Source of the DNA: Euwallacea fornicatus | Taxonomy: Eukaryota; Arthropoda; Insecta; Coleoptera; Curculionidae | Direction: 5' to 3' | Assembly: GCF_040115645.1 (NCBI RefSeq) | Contig: NC_089571.1 | Location: forward strand, 372,001 to 436,000 | DNA: 64,000 nucleotides | Part shown: positions 45,825-55,859 of the stretch, in pieces | Numbering within the stretch: position 1 is the first letter of the stretch | How the letters are laid out: each line of letters opens with the position of its first letter | Translations under genes and position numbers: made by a program | The notes under the pieces: generated by a model | What the model was told of the DNA's origin: nothing | Databases searched by the model: none | What the model saw: only the letters and a program-made list of their open reading frames with translations

Positions 45825-47522
45825 CAGGGTGTCTCTAAAAGGTCTGTACGAAATTCTACCACAGATTTCTGAGGTCAAAACATGACGATTTAACCCAATT
45901 TAACTTAGTCCGAAAGTGGACGGTTTTTGAAATACAGGGCGTCAAAGTGAAAACAAAAAAAAGCAAAAAATTTGTTTCTTGGTTGGTAATGCTGCTATCT
46001 ACACAAAATGTCGTATCGGACGGTTTTTGGGGATAGGAAATCAGAATCCATTTACATTTTCGATGCACAATGTAGAGGGCGTTGTCAGCGCTCGATGAAC
46101 CCTCTTTAAAAGGGCATAACTTTTTCATTACCCGGTATAAAATTTATTTATGACTAAACTTGTGTTTTTCTACATTTTTTAAGGAAAAAAGGTCTCTTGT
46201 TAAAAATCTCTACGAGGCTTCCTTCTTGAGATATTTGAAGCTTAAAGTTCGCTGCATGTCTTGAACAATAATTTTAATGTACTACATATCTATTCTTACA
46301 GTTCGATGGAAAAAAATCAAAACTTAAAAATAGATTACAAATTACTTGAAAACATAGATACCAAACATAAACACGAAAAAATGATACTTTTAGTAGATGT
46401 TCGAAATGACCACCGTTGACTTGCATACAAAGATTAATCCGACGCAAGAAATTAAAATGTACTCTATTCATCAATTCTTCGTCGTTCTTTAAAATGTTTA
46501 CTGCATTTTGAATTCGTCCCCATAGTTCCTCTTCACTATTTATGGCCGTGAAGTATACCATGGACTTTAGAGTCCCCCATAAAAAATAATCCATCGGAGT
46601 TAAATCCGGTGAGCGCGGTGGCCATGGTACCGGAGCATCATTTCCTCTACCTATCCATATTCGTGGGTGCTGTTGATTTAAATAGTTGCGCACATTTATA
46701 GTAAAATGTGGCGAAGCACCGTCGTGCATAAACCACATATGTTGCCGAAGTTGTAAAGGAAAATCTTCCAATAATTCTGGCATTGTATTTTGAATATGTT
46801 CCAAATAACTTTCACCACTTAATCGGGGCGACAAAATGACAGGACCAATAATAAAATTGTCAATTATTCTTGCCCACACATTAATCTTAAATTCATGTTG
46901 ATAAAGTACCACTTTCGTAGCATGAGGATTCTCATCAGCATAAACATGTTCATTGTATAAATTAGTAATTCCATGTTTATGTTTCGTATCTATGTTTTCA
47001 AGTAATTTGTAACGTATTTTTAAGTTTTGATTTTTTTCGATCCAACTGTAAGAATAGATATGTAGTACATTAAAATTATTGTTCAAGACATACAGCGAAC
47101 TTTAAGCTTCAAATATCTCAAGAAGGAAGCCTCGTAGAGATTTTTAACAAGAGACTTTTTTCATTAAAAAATGTAGGAAAATACAAGTTTAGTCATAAAT
47201 AAATTTTATACCGGGTGATGAAAAAGTTATGCCCTTTTATAGAGGGTTCATCGAGCGCTGACAACGCCCTCTACATTGTGCATCGAAAATGTAAACGGAT
47301 TCTGATTTCTTATCCCCAAAAACCGCCCGATACGACATTTTGTGTAGATAGCAGCATTACCAACCAAGAAATTAATTTTTTTTCTTTTTTTTATTTTCAC
47401 TTTAACGCCCTGTATTTCGAAAACCGTCCACTTTCGGACTAAGTTAAATTGGGTTAAATCGTCATGTTTTGACCTCAGAAATCTGTGGTAGAATTTTGTA
47501 CAGACCTTTTAGAGACACCCTG
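45825..47522. mobile_element. FB7b: palindromic mariner-like element, 1698 bp
   Basis: The ends are TA-CAGGGTGTCTCTAAAAGG and CTTTTAGAGACACCCTG. The arms 45825-46373 and 46974-47522 are each 549 bp and nearly identical. The repeated motif CAGGGCGTCAAAG lies at 45935, 110 bp in. The 600-bp centre encodes a transposase from just after the first catalytic Asp to the C-terminus. FB7a at 21507 is a lone left arm of the same subfamily. Confidence 0.93.
46274..47086 (-). pseudogene. Mariner-like transposase, C-terminal two thirds, open frame
   Basis: An open frame of 270 codons. Its first 37 or so residues are read from arm sequence and are not native. Native sequence starts at GITNLYNEHVYADENPH (about 46970), just downstream of where the first catalytic Asp (TDE motif) should be. 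It continues through NVWARIIDNFIIGPVILSP, MWFMHDGASPHFTINVRNYL (second Asp) and VPWPPRSPDLTPMDYFLWGT (third Asp) to CMQVNGGHFEHLLK (about 46398). The last 41 codons again run into arm sequence. No stop interrupts the catalytic region. The HTH domain and first Asp are absent, so no active enzyme is expected. Confidence 0.9.
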
Positions 47523-48728
47523 CATAACAACAAAATTACATTATATATTTAATAATTTTTTTTTACATTAATACATCATATATTTGTCCCTAGAGAAATG
47601 GGCAGGCCAACACTTACCCTGACTTACTTTATCTTACTTTCATCGCGATAACATTTCTGTGAATAATTACGAGTAAAAAATTCTATAAAGGTCTCACACA
47701 TACATAACCTTTGATTCATGAATATTTATGAAAACTATGGATACATTTTCGAACAAACATTCTTGCAATCTCGATCAGAGACCAGCGATCGCGCACTACA
47801 TAGCTCGTGCTTTCTCCATTTTAAATTGCATTCGTGCACATTGCCGTTAAAATTTATTTCCTATGTATAACAAAACTATAAGGATGTATATTATAACCTC
47901 ATGAAGATATTCCAGTCCCTTTAAAGATAAAAATAGTGTTCTGCAACGCGCCAAACATTACCATACACAGAGACCCGGCACGCGAGCCTTTTTCCCATTT
48001 CCCCATCATTAACACGGATGGGAAATAATACCGGGAGGGCTGGTCAAGTCCTTGGAATCCCGGTCAAGGAGAGAGACGTGACCTAATTCGTCGCTTTGTG
48101 GCTATTTAGGGTCTAATCATATCTAAAAATAGCCGCTTTGGCGAAGATGTTTCGATGACTAGTGACAAATTTTCAATTTCTAATACAACGATATCATACT
48201 GTGAGAAAAAAAGCATTTCGAGACTCGTTGAATGTTGATAAATGCTTTGTTGATGAATTAAGACATAAACTCCTCAAACGTCACAGTTTCATAGCAGTCT
48301 GTTACCTAGACAAACAGGAAATTTATCTTGGCAATGACGCTACAGGTTTACATGTTAAATCCCCCGTATATAATCAATGTAATCGATGTATTGGACGACA
48401 TTCAACGTAAATAATTGTTTAACTAGTGAGATGAAACCAAGCCAAAACCGTTTTTTATTTGTTTTCTTTTGATTCTCTCTCTCACTTTCTCACTCTCTTT
48501 GTCGCTCTCACTTCCCCACTCTCTCTGTCTCTCTCACTCTCATTCTCACTCTCACTCCCTCTTATTCTCACTCAGTTTCACTCTCTCACTCTCACCATCC
48601 CTCGCTATCTATCACTTTCTCTCACTTTTTCCCCCTTTCTGTTTTTGTGAGTATGTGACGTTTTTACAAAATTGCGTTTTTTTTTATCTCATTGTTAAAA
48701 CCCCCAAGGTTAAAATCGCGTCTTTATA
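47523..48728. other. Mostly unique sequence with a CT-rich tract, no gene seen
   Basis: The part at about 47930-48120 is richer in G+C than its surroundings. An ORF at 48162-48410 has no recognisable domain. A CT-rich simple repeat follows. Confidence 0.4.
48473..48640 (+). repeat. (CT)n-rich simple sequence
   Basis: About 170 bp of CTCTCACTCTCAC-type polypyrimidine repeat. The Ser/Leu-rich reading frames here are artefacts. Confidence 0.92.
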
Positions 48729-50280
48729 CAGATTGTTAAAAAAAGATTGTAAAATATTTAAAGAGATAATAGTATGGACCGAAATAAGCAAAAAAGTCTT
48801 AGTAAACATGGGTCCGTAAAGTAACGGTTTCGGAGATATGAAAGGCTATTCTTTTTCGAAAAACTTATTTCTAATTACTTATTTATTATCTACAAATAAC
48901 AAAAAAATCCTCTAATAAAAACCAAAAATACAGTTTCCATTAGGTGTTCAAAGTGTCCTCCTTCCGTGTCCAAGCAGGTCGGACATCTTTGTCTGAAGGA
49001 TATTCGATCCCTTTCTAAAGCCCCCTCGGTGGCTCGGATTTGTTGACATTTTTTATTAATCCGTAGCTGCAGCTCCTTAAGGCTATTTATAGGAGTACCA
49101 TAGACCAATGTTTTGATATATCACCAAAAAAAGAAATCTAGAGGGTTGAAATCAGGTGATCTTGCAGGCCGCAATACAGGTCCGCCCCTTCCTACCCATC
49201 TACGTGGAAAACTTTGATCTAAATGCTCTCTAACGGCAATCTAAAAATGAGCTGGAGCACCATCATGCTGAAACCACATTTGTTGCCATTGGTCTAAAGG
49301 AATGTCATCAAAAAGATCACCCATCGTGTTTTGTAAGAAATTTAAGTAAGCAGCGCCTGTTAATCGGTTTGGTAAAACAACAGAACCTAGAAGCCTGTCG
49401 CCTACAATACCCATCCAAATGTTTAATGAAAAATGTGTCTGATGTCCAGATTCTATTGGATCATGGGGATTTTCGTCGGCCCAACTATGTGTATTGTGAA
49501 AATTAATAACTCCATTTCGTGTGAATTGGGCCTCATCAGTATAAGAATATTGGCAAGAACACGGGGGTTTTCAGCATCACTGCATAGAAACCAGCAGCAA
49601 AAAACCAATCATACTTGATGATCAAGTGGATTTAAGGCCTGTACCCGTTGTACATGGTATGGATAAAGCAGCTCCTCGTGGAGGGTTTTCCAAACAAGAG
49701 GAACACTAATTCCTACCGCAGCTGATATTCTTCGCACACTCGTCCCTGGATTATGCTCCTTATCCATGCTAAAATTTCTTATTCTACTCCAGGAGTAGAT
49801 GCTGATCTCGATCTTCTGGATGAATAGCACTGTTTGTTCAATGAACCGGTATCACGCAATCTTTGATGAATTGTTCCAAACATACGATGTGAAGGAATCT
49901 GGCGACTTGGATGAGCTTCAGCATAAAGACGTCACGCTCTGATGGCAATACCATTAGCTCCACCATACACGAGATGCATGGCCGTTAACTTTGCGTTAGA
50001 GTAAACAGCCACAGCAAATGAAAACTTGTACACAGACAACAATCAAATGCTTAATGTTTATACCATGATAAGAAAATGTAAGTTTTTGCAATATAAAAAA
50101 ATTGGGTAAAAAGAGAATGATTTTTGTTTGTTTATAAATAAATAAGTTTTTCAAAAAAGAATAATCTTCTATATCTCCGAAACCGCTACTTTGCGTACCC
50201 ACGTTTACCAAGACTTTTTTGCTCATTTTGGTCCACACTATTACATCTTTAAATATTTTACAATATTTTTTAACACACTG
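48729..50280 (-). mobile_element. M10: full-length-type mariner-like element, 1552 bp
   Basis: The ends are TA-CAGATTGTTAAAAAAAG and ATTTTTTAACACACTG-TA. Terminal inverted repeats of about 165 bp match through TTTCGGAGATAT and GAAAAACTTATTT. At 48839, 110 bp in, TGAAAGGC follows GGAGATA, which looks like a decayed copy of the inner motif. Between the repeats lies a transposase remnant spanning both N-terminal and catalytic domains in normal order. This is the best guide here to what the parents of the FB elements looked like. Confidence 0.88.
48890..49995 (-). pseudogene. Near full-length mariner-like transposase, multiply broken
   Basis: From about 49980 downward the minus strand reads YSNAKLTAMHLVYGGANGIA, then RLYAEAHPSRQIPSHRMFGT and IHQRLRDTGSLNKQ: a complete DUF4817-like HTH with one stop (Arg codon to TGA). 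Then come SASTPGVE and shifted frames carrying the DEAQFT/NPHDPIESG region (about 49540-49440) and WFQHDGAPAHF (second Asp, near 49270-49240). RPARSPDFNPLDFFFW is near 49170-49120, with the D to N change and frameshifts visible. The 49108-48890 frame ends in TEGGHFEHLM. Length is normal for the family (about 350 codons). Several frameshifts and stops; inactive. Confidence 0.8.
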
Positions 50281-50935
50281 TATATCATGTCTTTCTAAAG
50301 TACAACCGTAAGAAAAGTCTGGACGCAGGAGTCGCACCATCTTTAAGGGGTGATTTAGTGTGAACGTCTAAATATAAGCAAATTTCAATATATTTTTTAA
50401 TTATTGCATGTAATTTAGCAAACTTTTTCGGCTTTCCTGAATAGTCATGAGTTAAGCCGATTTTTATACGTGATCAACACCACGACGTTGATTTGTCAGG
50501 ATTAAGACGACTTTGTTAACTCACTAACAACTCTTTATTTTTAGTACTAAGGTTCTATGCTTTTTCTCTGAACTATTTTTAAGGAATTTGAAGAGAGTCT
50601 AACACTTATGCACCCTGTCTGAAGAAAAATTATAGTTGTCTCTTTTTAGGCTGAAACTTACTTATATGTGTCTAGAACAACTTATCTAAATTATATTACT
50701 AAGGGCAAACACCCGGGGACTTGAGACTTTGGTCGCAGTTAATTGTTCGTATAGTCGAAAGGGCAGTCTGGTGAAAGTCCAATTGTTCTAAATTATTCTT
50801 ATGATAACCCCATATTATTGGGAAAGGTTCGTGTCGTGTGGGATAATAAGTTATATGACAGATTTGAGGATAAGAAGGTATATAACAAGGACAGTAAAAT
50901 AATGTTTTATTATATTATTCAAAATTTTGTATATA
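50281..50935. other. No gene seen
   Basis: Sequence between M10 and FB11 with no recognisable coding motif or paired ends. Confidence 0.45.
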
Positions 50936-51258
50936 CAGCGTTACCCATTTGTTTTTGGGTCGGTCTGTAAAAAGTTTATTAATTGTGCAATTTGGCTCGG
51001 ATTTTTTTTTTTAATTGAAGAGCTTGATAAACTGCACATTTTCATCAAAAATGGCCTCGTCGATTTAAAATTCAAGGTCTACTGTGACAGTTTCTAGGAG
51101 CAAAATTTTAATAACTCATATTAGCGATTTTTTTAGAAAAAATCCATGCACGCCACTGGATTGACCATCCCTCAAGACGGGCTTATACAAAATTTTAATT
51201 GAACATTTTTAGTAATAACGATTTTGTAGAAGAATTAAAAATGCACACTGGGTACTTA

Positions 51259-51530
51259 CTTGCATCTTCTTATACTTTCTCTGGGTATATTAAGGCCCAA
51301 ACTGGCCATTTTAATATTATTTCGGGGATTGTCGTTAAAATATTGCAAAATTTCGTTGTTATTTAGAAAATGTCCACGACGTCCATTTTGCCTCGTTACT
51401 TCGACTTCCCGGTCTACCTGGATGTCTGATGTTGAATTCTGCATTCTGCCGCAGCATCTGCTGGCGAGCGCGCGTTGTCCCCAACAAGACGAACAATTTC
51501 TGTTTTTCCTCTTACACTTAAATTTTCCAT
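51259..51530 (-). pseudogene. N-terminal fragment of a mariner-like transposase
   Basis: An ATG at 51530 opens MENLSVRGKTEIVRLVGDNA and a ARSPADAAAE segment, typical of the first HTH in this family. A frameshift near 51440 moves to the 51444-51256 frame: EVEVTRQNGRRGHFLNNNEI, then NIKMASLGLNIPRESIRRC, the second HTH before the catalytic domain. The DDE domain is absent. The gene lies just inside the left arm of FB11. Confidence 0.8.
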
Positions 51531-51669
51531 AATTATCACGATTAATAATTTAATTTGCATTAAAGTACAAATAACTTCTAATAACGATGTTGACGTTTGT
51601 TGCATTTGTTTGACAGTTGAACACTTCACTTGTTCTCCATAGCCGACTACGAATTTTTCAAAATAAATA

Positions 51670-53173
51670 CACTTGCGGACAAAAGCATGAAAATATTTAA
51701 AAATTATCAGTATTTTTTGTTTTAATAGATTTAAGAAAGAAGCTCCATAAAAGATTAAACACTTGTTTGACGTAAATGTACATATCAAATTCCATTCACG
51801 TTCGTGCTTACCGTTTTTAATTAATTTGAGGTAGAACTAAATTAATGTGGACAAAAGTGTGGAAAGAAAACATTTATTCAAAAATAAATAAACATGAAGC
51901 TATTTCATCAATGCGAAGTTGCATAACCTTTTGCCGTGATTACTGCCTGACATCTTCTATGCATCGAATCTACCAAATCTTCAATTTTTTTACAGGAATC
52001 TTGAACCATTGGTCTTGTATGGATTCCCAAAGCTAATTTTTGTTACAGACATTAATTTGCTTTATTTGTCGTTTTACATGGTCCCATAAGTGTTCAATCG
52101 GGTTTAGGTCTGGTGATTGAGACGGCCACTTTAAAACATTAATGGCATTTTCCAGAAACCAATTCTTCACCAGTCGTGACGAATGTTTCGGATCATTATC
52201 CTGTTGATATCGCCAGACAAGGGGCATTTCTTCTTCGGCAAATGGTAACATTCTGCTTTCTAAGATATCCCGATAAACAAACCGGTCCATAATACCGCCA
52301 ATTTTCACAAGGGGGCCGACTCGAGACCTCGAAAAACATCCCCATACCATTACACTACCGCCACCATGTTTTACAGTTGGTTTCTGGTATTTAATATCGA
52401 ATCTTTGGCCTATTGGTCTTCTAATACACTTTTTTCCATCTTAAAGTTAAAGATGTTAAATTTGCATTCATCGCTCCAGGGAACTGTATTCCATTTTTGT
52501 ACAGACCAAGTCGAATGTCCATTTGCAAATTCAATTCGCGCCTTTCGATTTTTTTTTTTTTTTATATAAGAGGTTTCTTGACGGCAGTTCTCCCCATAAG
52601 ACCAGCAGCACATAATCGACGTCGTATATTTTTCCCATATTTCTTGTCTAATTTGCCGAGCCGACTTACTGGGTGTCCATGGGTTTAATGCATTTGTCAA
52701 TGTTTGGGGAGGTTTTTTTGGGACGTCCAATTTTTTTTTGGGTTCTTACATTGCCCACCAATTTGAATTTTCTTAATATTTTGGACACAGCACCTTCGCT
52801 AATTTGTAAATTTCTTGCAATAACATTTTGTTTAAAACTTTGTTGATCCAATTCCACAATCTTTTTGCGTAAGTCCCCTGAGAAATACTTATTCTTACCC
52901 ATCTTTGCAGATGTTTAGAACATAAAATGAGAAAACTGTAGCAACTATTGGCTCAAAACAACTAATAATGTTTATCTTTCCGCACTTTTGTTCGAGGTGT
53001 AAACAATATTTATAACAAAAAAAGAGATATCGGCCTCCCAAAAATTTAAACATATTTAAAAAATCTTCTATCGATAAAAACCTACAATATAATAATACAA
53101 TTACATGAACCGTTGTTCATAGTAATAAATACAGTACAAAATAAAAATCTTTCCATACTTTTGTCCGCAAGAG
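51670..53173 (-). mobile_element. Tc1-D: Tc1-like element, about 1.5 kb
   Basis: The ends CACTTGCGGACAAAAGCATG and CATACTTTTGTCCGCAAGAG are flanked by TA. Inner copies of the motif lie at about 51846 (GTGGACAAAAGTGTGGAAAG) and 52978 (TTTCCGCACTTTTG), 175-195 bp from each end. A minus-strand transposase is inside. The right TA is followed at once by the TA of FB12, so the two elements are separated by TATA only. Confidence 0.92.
51895..52902 (-). pseudogene. Tc1-like DD34E transposase, broken
   Basis: An ATG at 52902 opens MGKNKYFSGDLRKKIVELDQ and an HTH (NVIARNLQISEGAVSKILRK), then a GRPKK hook. After a frameshift near 52700 the frame 52730-52410 has a second HTH region and NTVPWSDECKFNIFNFKMEK (first Asp). 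After a second shift, 52350-52033 has MVWGCFSRSRVGPLVKIGG, YQQDNDPKHSSRLVK (second Asp) and WPSQSPDLNPIEHLW (Glu), spacing DD34E. A stop near 52033 is followed by a readable C-terminal tail to about 51895. Roughly 335 codons before damage; inactive. Confidence 0.88.
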
Positions 53174-53177
53174 TATA

Positions 53178-55112
53178 CAGGGTGTTTGGTTCACCGATAC
53201 ATATCCGAAAGGGGGTGGTAGGTGCGATGATTTGGAATGTATTGAACCATATATACTATTATACAAAGTGTTACGCATTTCGAGATATCGTCATTTTTCC
53301 AAATTTTACCATTTTCGCTGTTTACTTCCATATAAGTTAAAATAAAAATTTAGCTGAATGTTCGATCTGGCTCTACCTTTTTTCACATAAACTTGAATAT
53401 GTATTTTATTGATATCAAACATCTAATGAAGTCTACATATTAAAAAAAAAATAATGTAGCCTTTTAAAGTTCGAAAAAGAAATTTCTTAAATATCAAACC
53501 TTGACTTTGTAAGCGAATACAAGAAAAGGTGCAAATGAAAGAGACGTTCAAATATCTCTAAAAACTTATTGAACTAATGCTCTTTCGAATGATATATTGA
53601 AAGACTCAGATTTAATGTCGCATAAGATATTTAATTAAAAAAAAATTAAAAATGCGGATATGGCGATTTAACAATATGAATAAAAATTAATTAGTAATTA
53701 TTATTTATACATTAATTATACTATTTATTTAAGATTAATTATTATGCTCGAAATGAGATCCACCATTTCTGATACAACATCGGCATCTTCGTCGCATCTC
53801 TGTGGTGGTTACTCCTAGCTTCATTTCAACCTTCATGACTTTTGCTGCCCTATTAATTTTTTGAATGAGATGGTCTCGATCGTGAATTTCTTCATTGTAT
53901 ACCAGTTCCTTCATTCTTCCCCAGATATGATAATCTACTGGGGTCAGATCCGGAGATCTAGCAGGCCATAATATTGGTCCACTTTACCAACTTTCATAAT
54001 TTGCATTATTGGGCTGAAGAAAATCCGCATATGAAAAAAGAAACTTCGTTTCAACATAAATTTAGTGTGAACGTATGGGCTGGTATAATAGGCAGGCTTT
54101 TGATTGGCCCATATTTTTTGCCAGACAATTTAAATGGCGAAAATTACCTAGAATTTTTAAGAAATCATTTACCAGATATTTTGGACGATATACCTTTAGA
54201 TGTAAGAACGGAAATCATATTTCAAAACGATGGATGTCCTGCCCATTATCGGAAAACAATAAGGGAGTTTTTAAATAATCAGTTTCCCGAAAGATGGATA
54301 GGGCGAAACGGACCAATATTATGGCCTGCTAGATCTCCGGATCTGACCCCAGTAGATTATCATATCTGGGGAAGAATGAAGGAACTGGTATACAATGAAG
54401 AAATTCACGATCGAGACCATCTCATTCAAAAAATTAATAGGGCAGCAAAAGTCATGAAGGTTGAAATGAAGCTAGGAGTAACCACCACAGAGATGCGACG
54501 AAGATGCCGATGTTGTATCAGAAATGGTGGATCTCATTTCGAGCATAATAATTAATCTTAAATAAATAGTATAATTAATGTATAAATAATAATTACTAAT
54601 TAATTTTTATTCATATTGTTAAATCGCCATATCCGCATTTTTAATTTTTTTTTAATTAAATATCTTATGCGACATTAAATCTGAGTCTTTCAATATATCA
54701 TTCGAAAGAGCATTAGTTCAATAAGTTTTTAGAGATATTTGAACGTCTCTTTCATTTGCACCTTTTCTTGTATTCGCTTACAAAGTCAAGGTTTGATATT
54801 TAAGAAATTTCTTTTTCGAACTTTAAAAGGCTACATTATTTTTTTTTTAATATGTAGACTTCATTAGATGTTTGATATCAATAAAATACATATTCAAGTT
54901 TATGTGAAAAAAGGTAGAGCCAGATCGAACATTCAGCTAAATTTTTATTTTAACTTATATGGAAGTAAACAGCGAAAATGGTAAAATTTGGAAAAATGAC
55001 GATATCTCGAAATGCGTAACACTTTGTATAATAGTATATATGGTTCAATACATTCCAAATCATCGCACCTACCACCCCCTTTCGGATATGTATCGGTGAA
55101 CCAAACACCCTG
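53178..55112. mobile_element. FB12: 1935-bp palindrome with 803-bp arms
   Basis: The ends are TA-CAGGGTGTTTGGTTCACC and GGTGAACCAAACACCCTG-TA. The arms 53178-53980 and 54310-55112 are both exactly 803 bp, and I found no mismatch in the parts I compared. Each arm includes about 250 bp of transposase C-terminal coding sequence (from GPILWPARSPDLTP to FEHNN and stop), so the left arm has an extra inverted copy of the gene's end. The 329-bp centre holds the middle of the gene. The 5' half of the parent element is missing. Confidence 0.95.
53974..54555 (+). pseudogene. Mariner-like transposase C-terminal two thirds, intact frame
   Basis: 193 codons run without a stop from the arm-centre junction. 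They read HFTNFHNLHYWAEENPHM (just after the missing first catalytic Asp), then VNVWAGIIGRLLIGPYFLP, IIFQNDGCPAHYRKTI (second Asp) and LWPARSPDLTPVDYHIWGRM (third Asp). The end is CRCCIRNGGSHFEHNN. The first codon is TTG at the junction and is not a genuine start. The frame is undamaged, which suggests recent origin or donor activity. With no HTH and one catalytic residue missing it should not be an active transposase. Confidence 0.9.
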
Positions 55113-55433
55113 TATACTGAGGGTGCAGTTTTAATTCTTCTATAAAATCGTTATTACTCAAAATTTTTCGATAAAATTTTGCACGGGCCCGTTTTAAGAG
55201 GTGGTCAACCCAGTGACGTGCACGGATTTTTTCTAAAAAAATCGCTAATATGAGTTGTTAAAATTTTGCCCCTAGAAACTGTCATAATAGGCATTGAATT
55301 TTATGTCAACCAGGCCATTTTTGATGAAAATGTGCAGTTTATCAAGCTCCATAATTTTAAAAAAATCCGAACTAAATCGCACAATCAATAATCAAATTTT
55401 ACAAACTGACCCCAAAACAAATGGGTCACACTG

Positions 55434-55859
55434 TGTTTATTGCGTCTCTGTGAGTTAGAACCCTGATTCAGAAACCACTATTTACCAAATTTGTGTTTTC
55501 TTTTTATTCAAATAAATCTCACAGTTTTTTAAATAAATCGCTCAAATTGATACTGAAAGGTAATTCGACGACTGTAATTAAGATTTAATATTTATTCAGT
55601 GGTATCAATTAGAAGGCGCCACTTAACTCATATTTCCCATATTTAACTTCACATAACTTTTTGGCCACTTACTTTATCAATGTGGTGATTATCAAAATGG
55701 ATTCTACCATATTTTTTACTTAAAAAATATATACTTAAAAGTCAGTGGGGATCACAATTTTCAAAATACACTTCCCCAAAAAATTAACGCACCAATGAAA
55801 AGTAACCAAAAGTGTCAAGTATTTTTTTCTGTTCGCCCTGACGAACAACATACAAACTA
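55434..55859. other. No gene seen
   Basis: Sequence between FB11 and the Jockey fragment. The part just before 55895 (ACTGGCGGGGGGCAAAACGG) may already be retrotransposon sequence. No open frame was found. Confidence 0.4.

Larger units (their letters stand above)
50936..55433. mobile_element. FB11: long-arm element split by two later insertions
   Basis: The ends are TA-CAGCGTTACCCATTTG and CAAATGGGTCACACTG. Left arm 50936-51245 and right arm about 55120-55433 are inverted copies (ATGAAAATGTGCAGTTTATC and inverse, CTAATATGAGTT and inverse, GTGACGTGCACGGATTTTTTC against the left copy). Inside are an N-terminal transposase fragment (51259-51530), then Tc1-D (51670-53173) and FB12 (53178-55112). 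Removing these leaves an element of about 1.05 kb. Confidence 0.88.

Noticed and set aside
21538..47442. Repeated ORFs containing KEGSxSADNALYIVHRKCK in FB7a and FB7b
   Set aside because: They are arm sequence shared by FB7 copies. The frame ends at varying points and overlaps the terminal motif, so a real peptide is unlikely.
48459..48819. Ser/Leu-rich ORFs over the CT-rich tract
   Set aside because: They are translations of a simple CT repeat in all frames and carry no independent evidence of coding.
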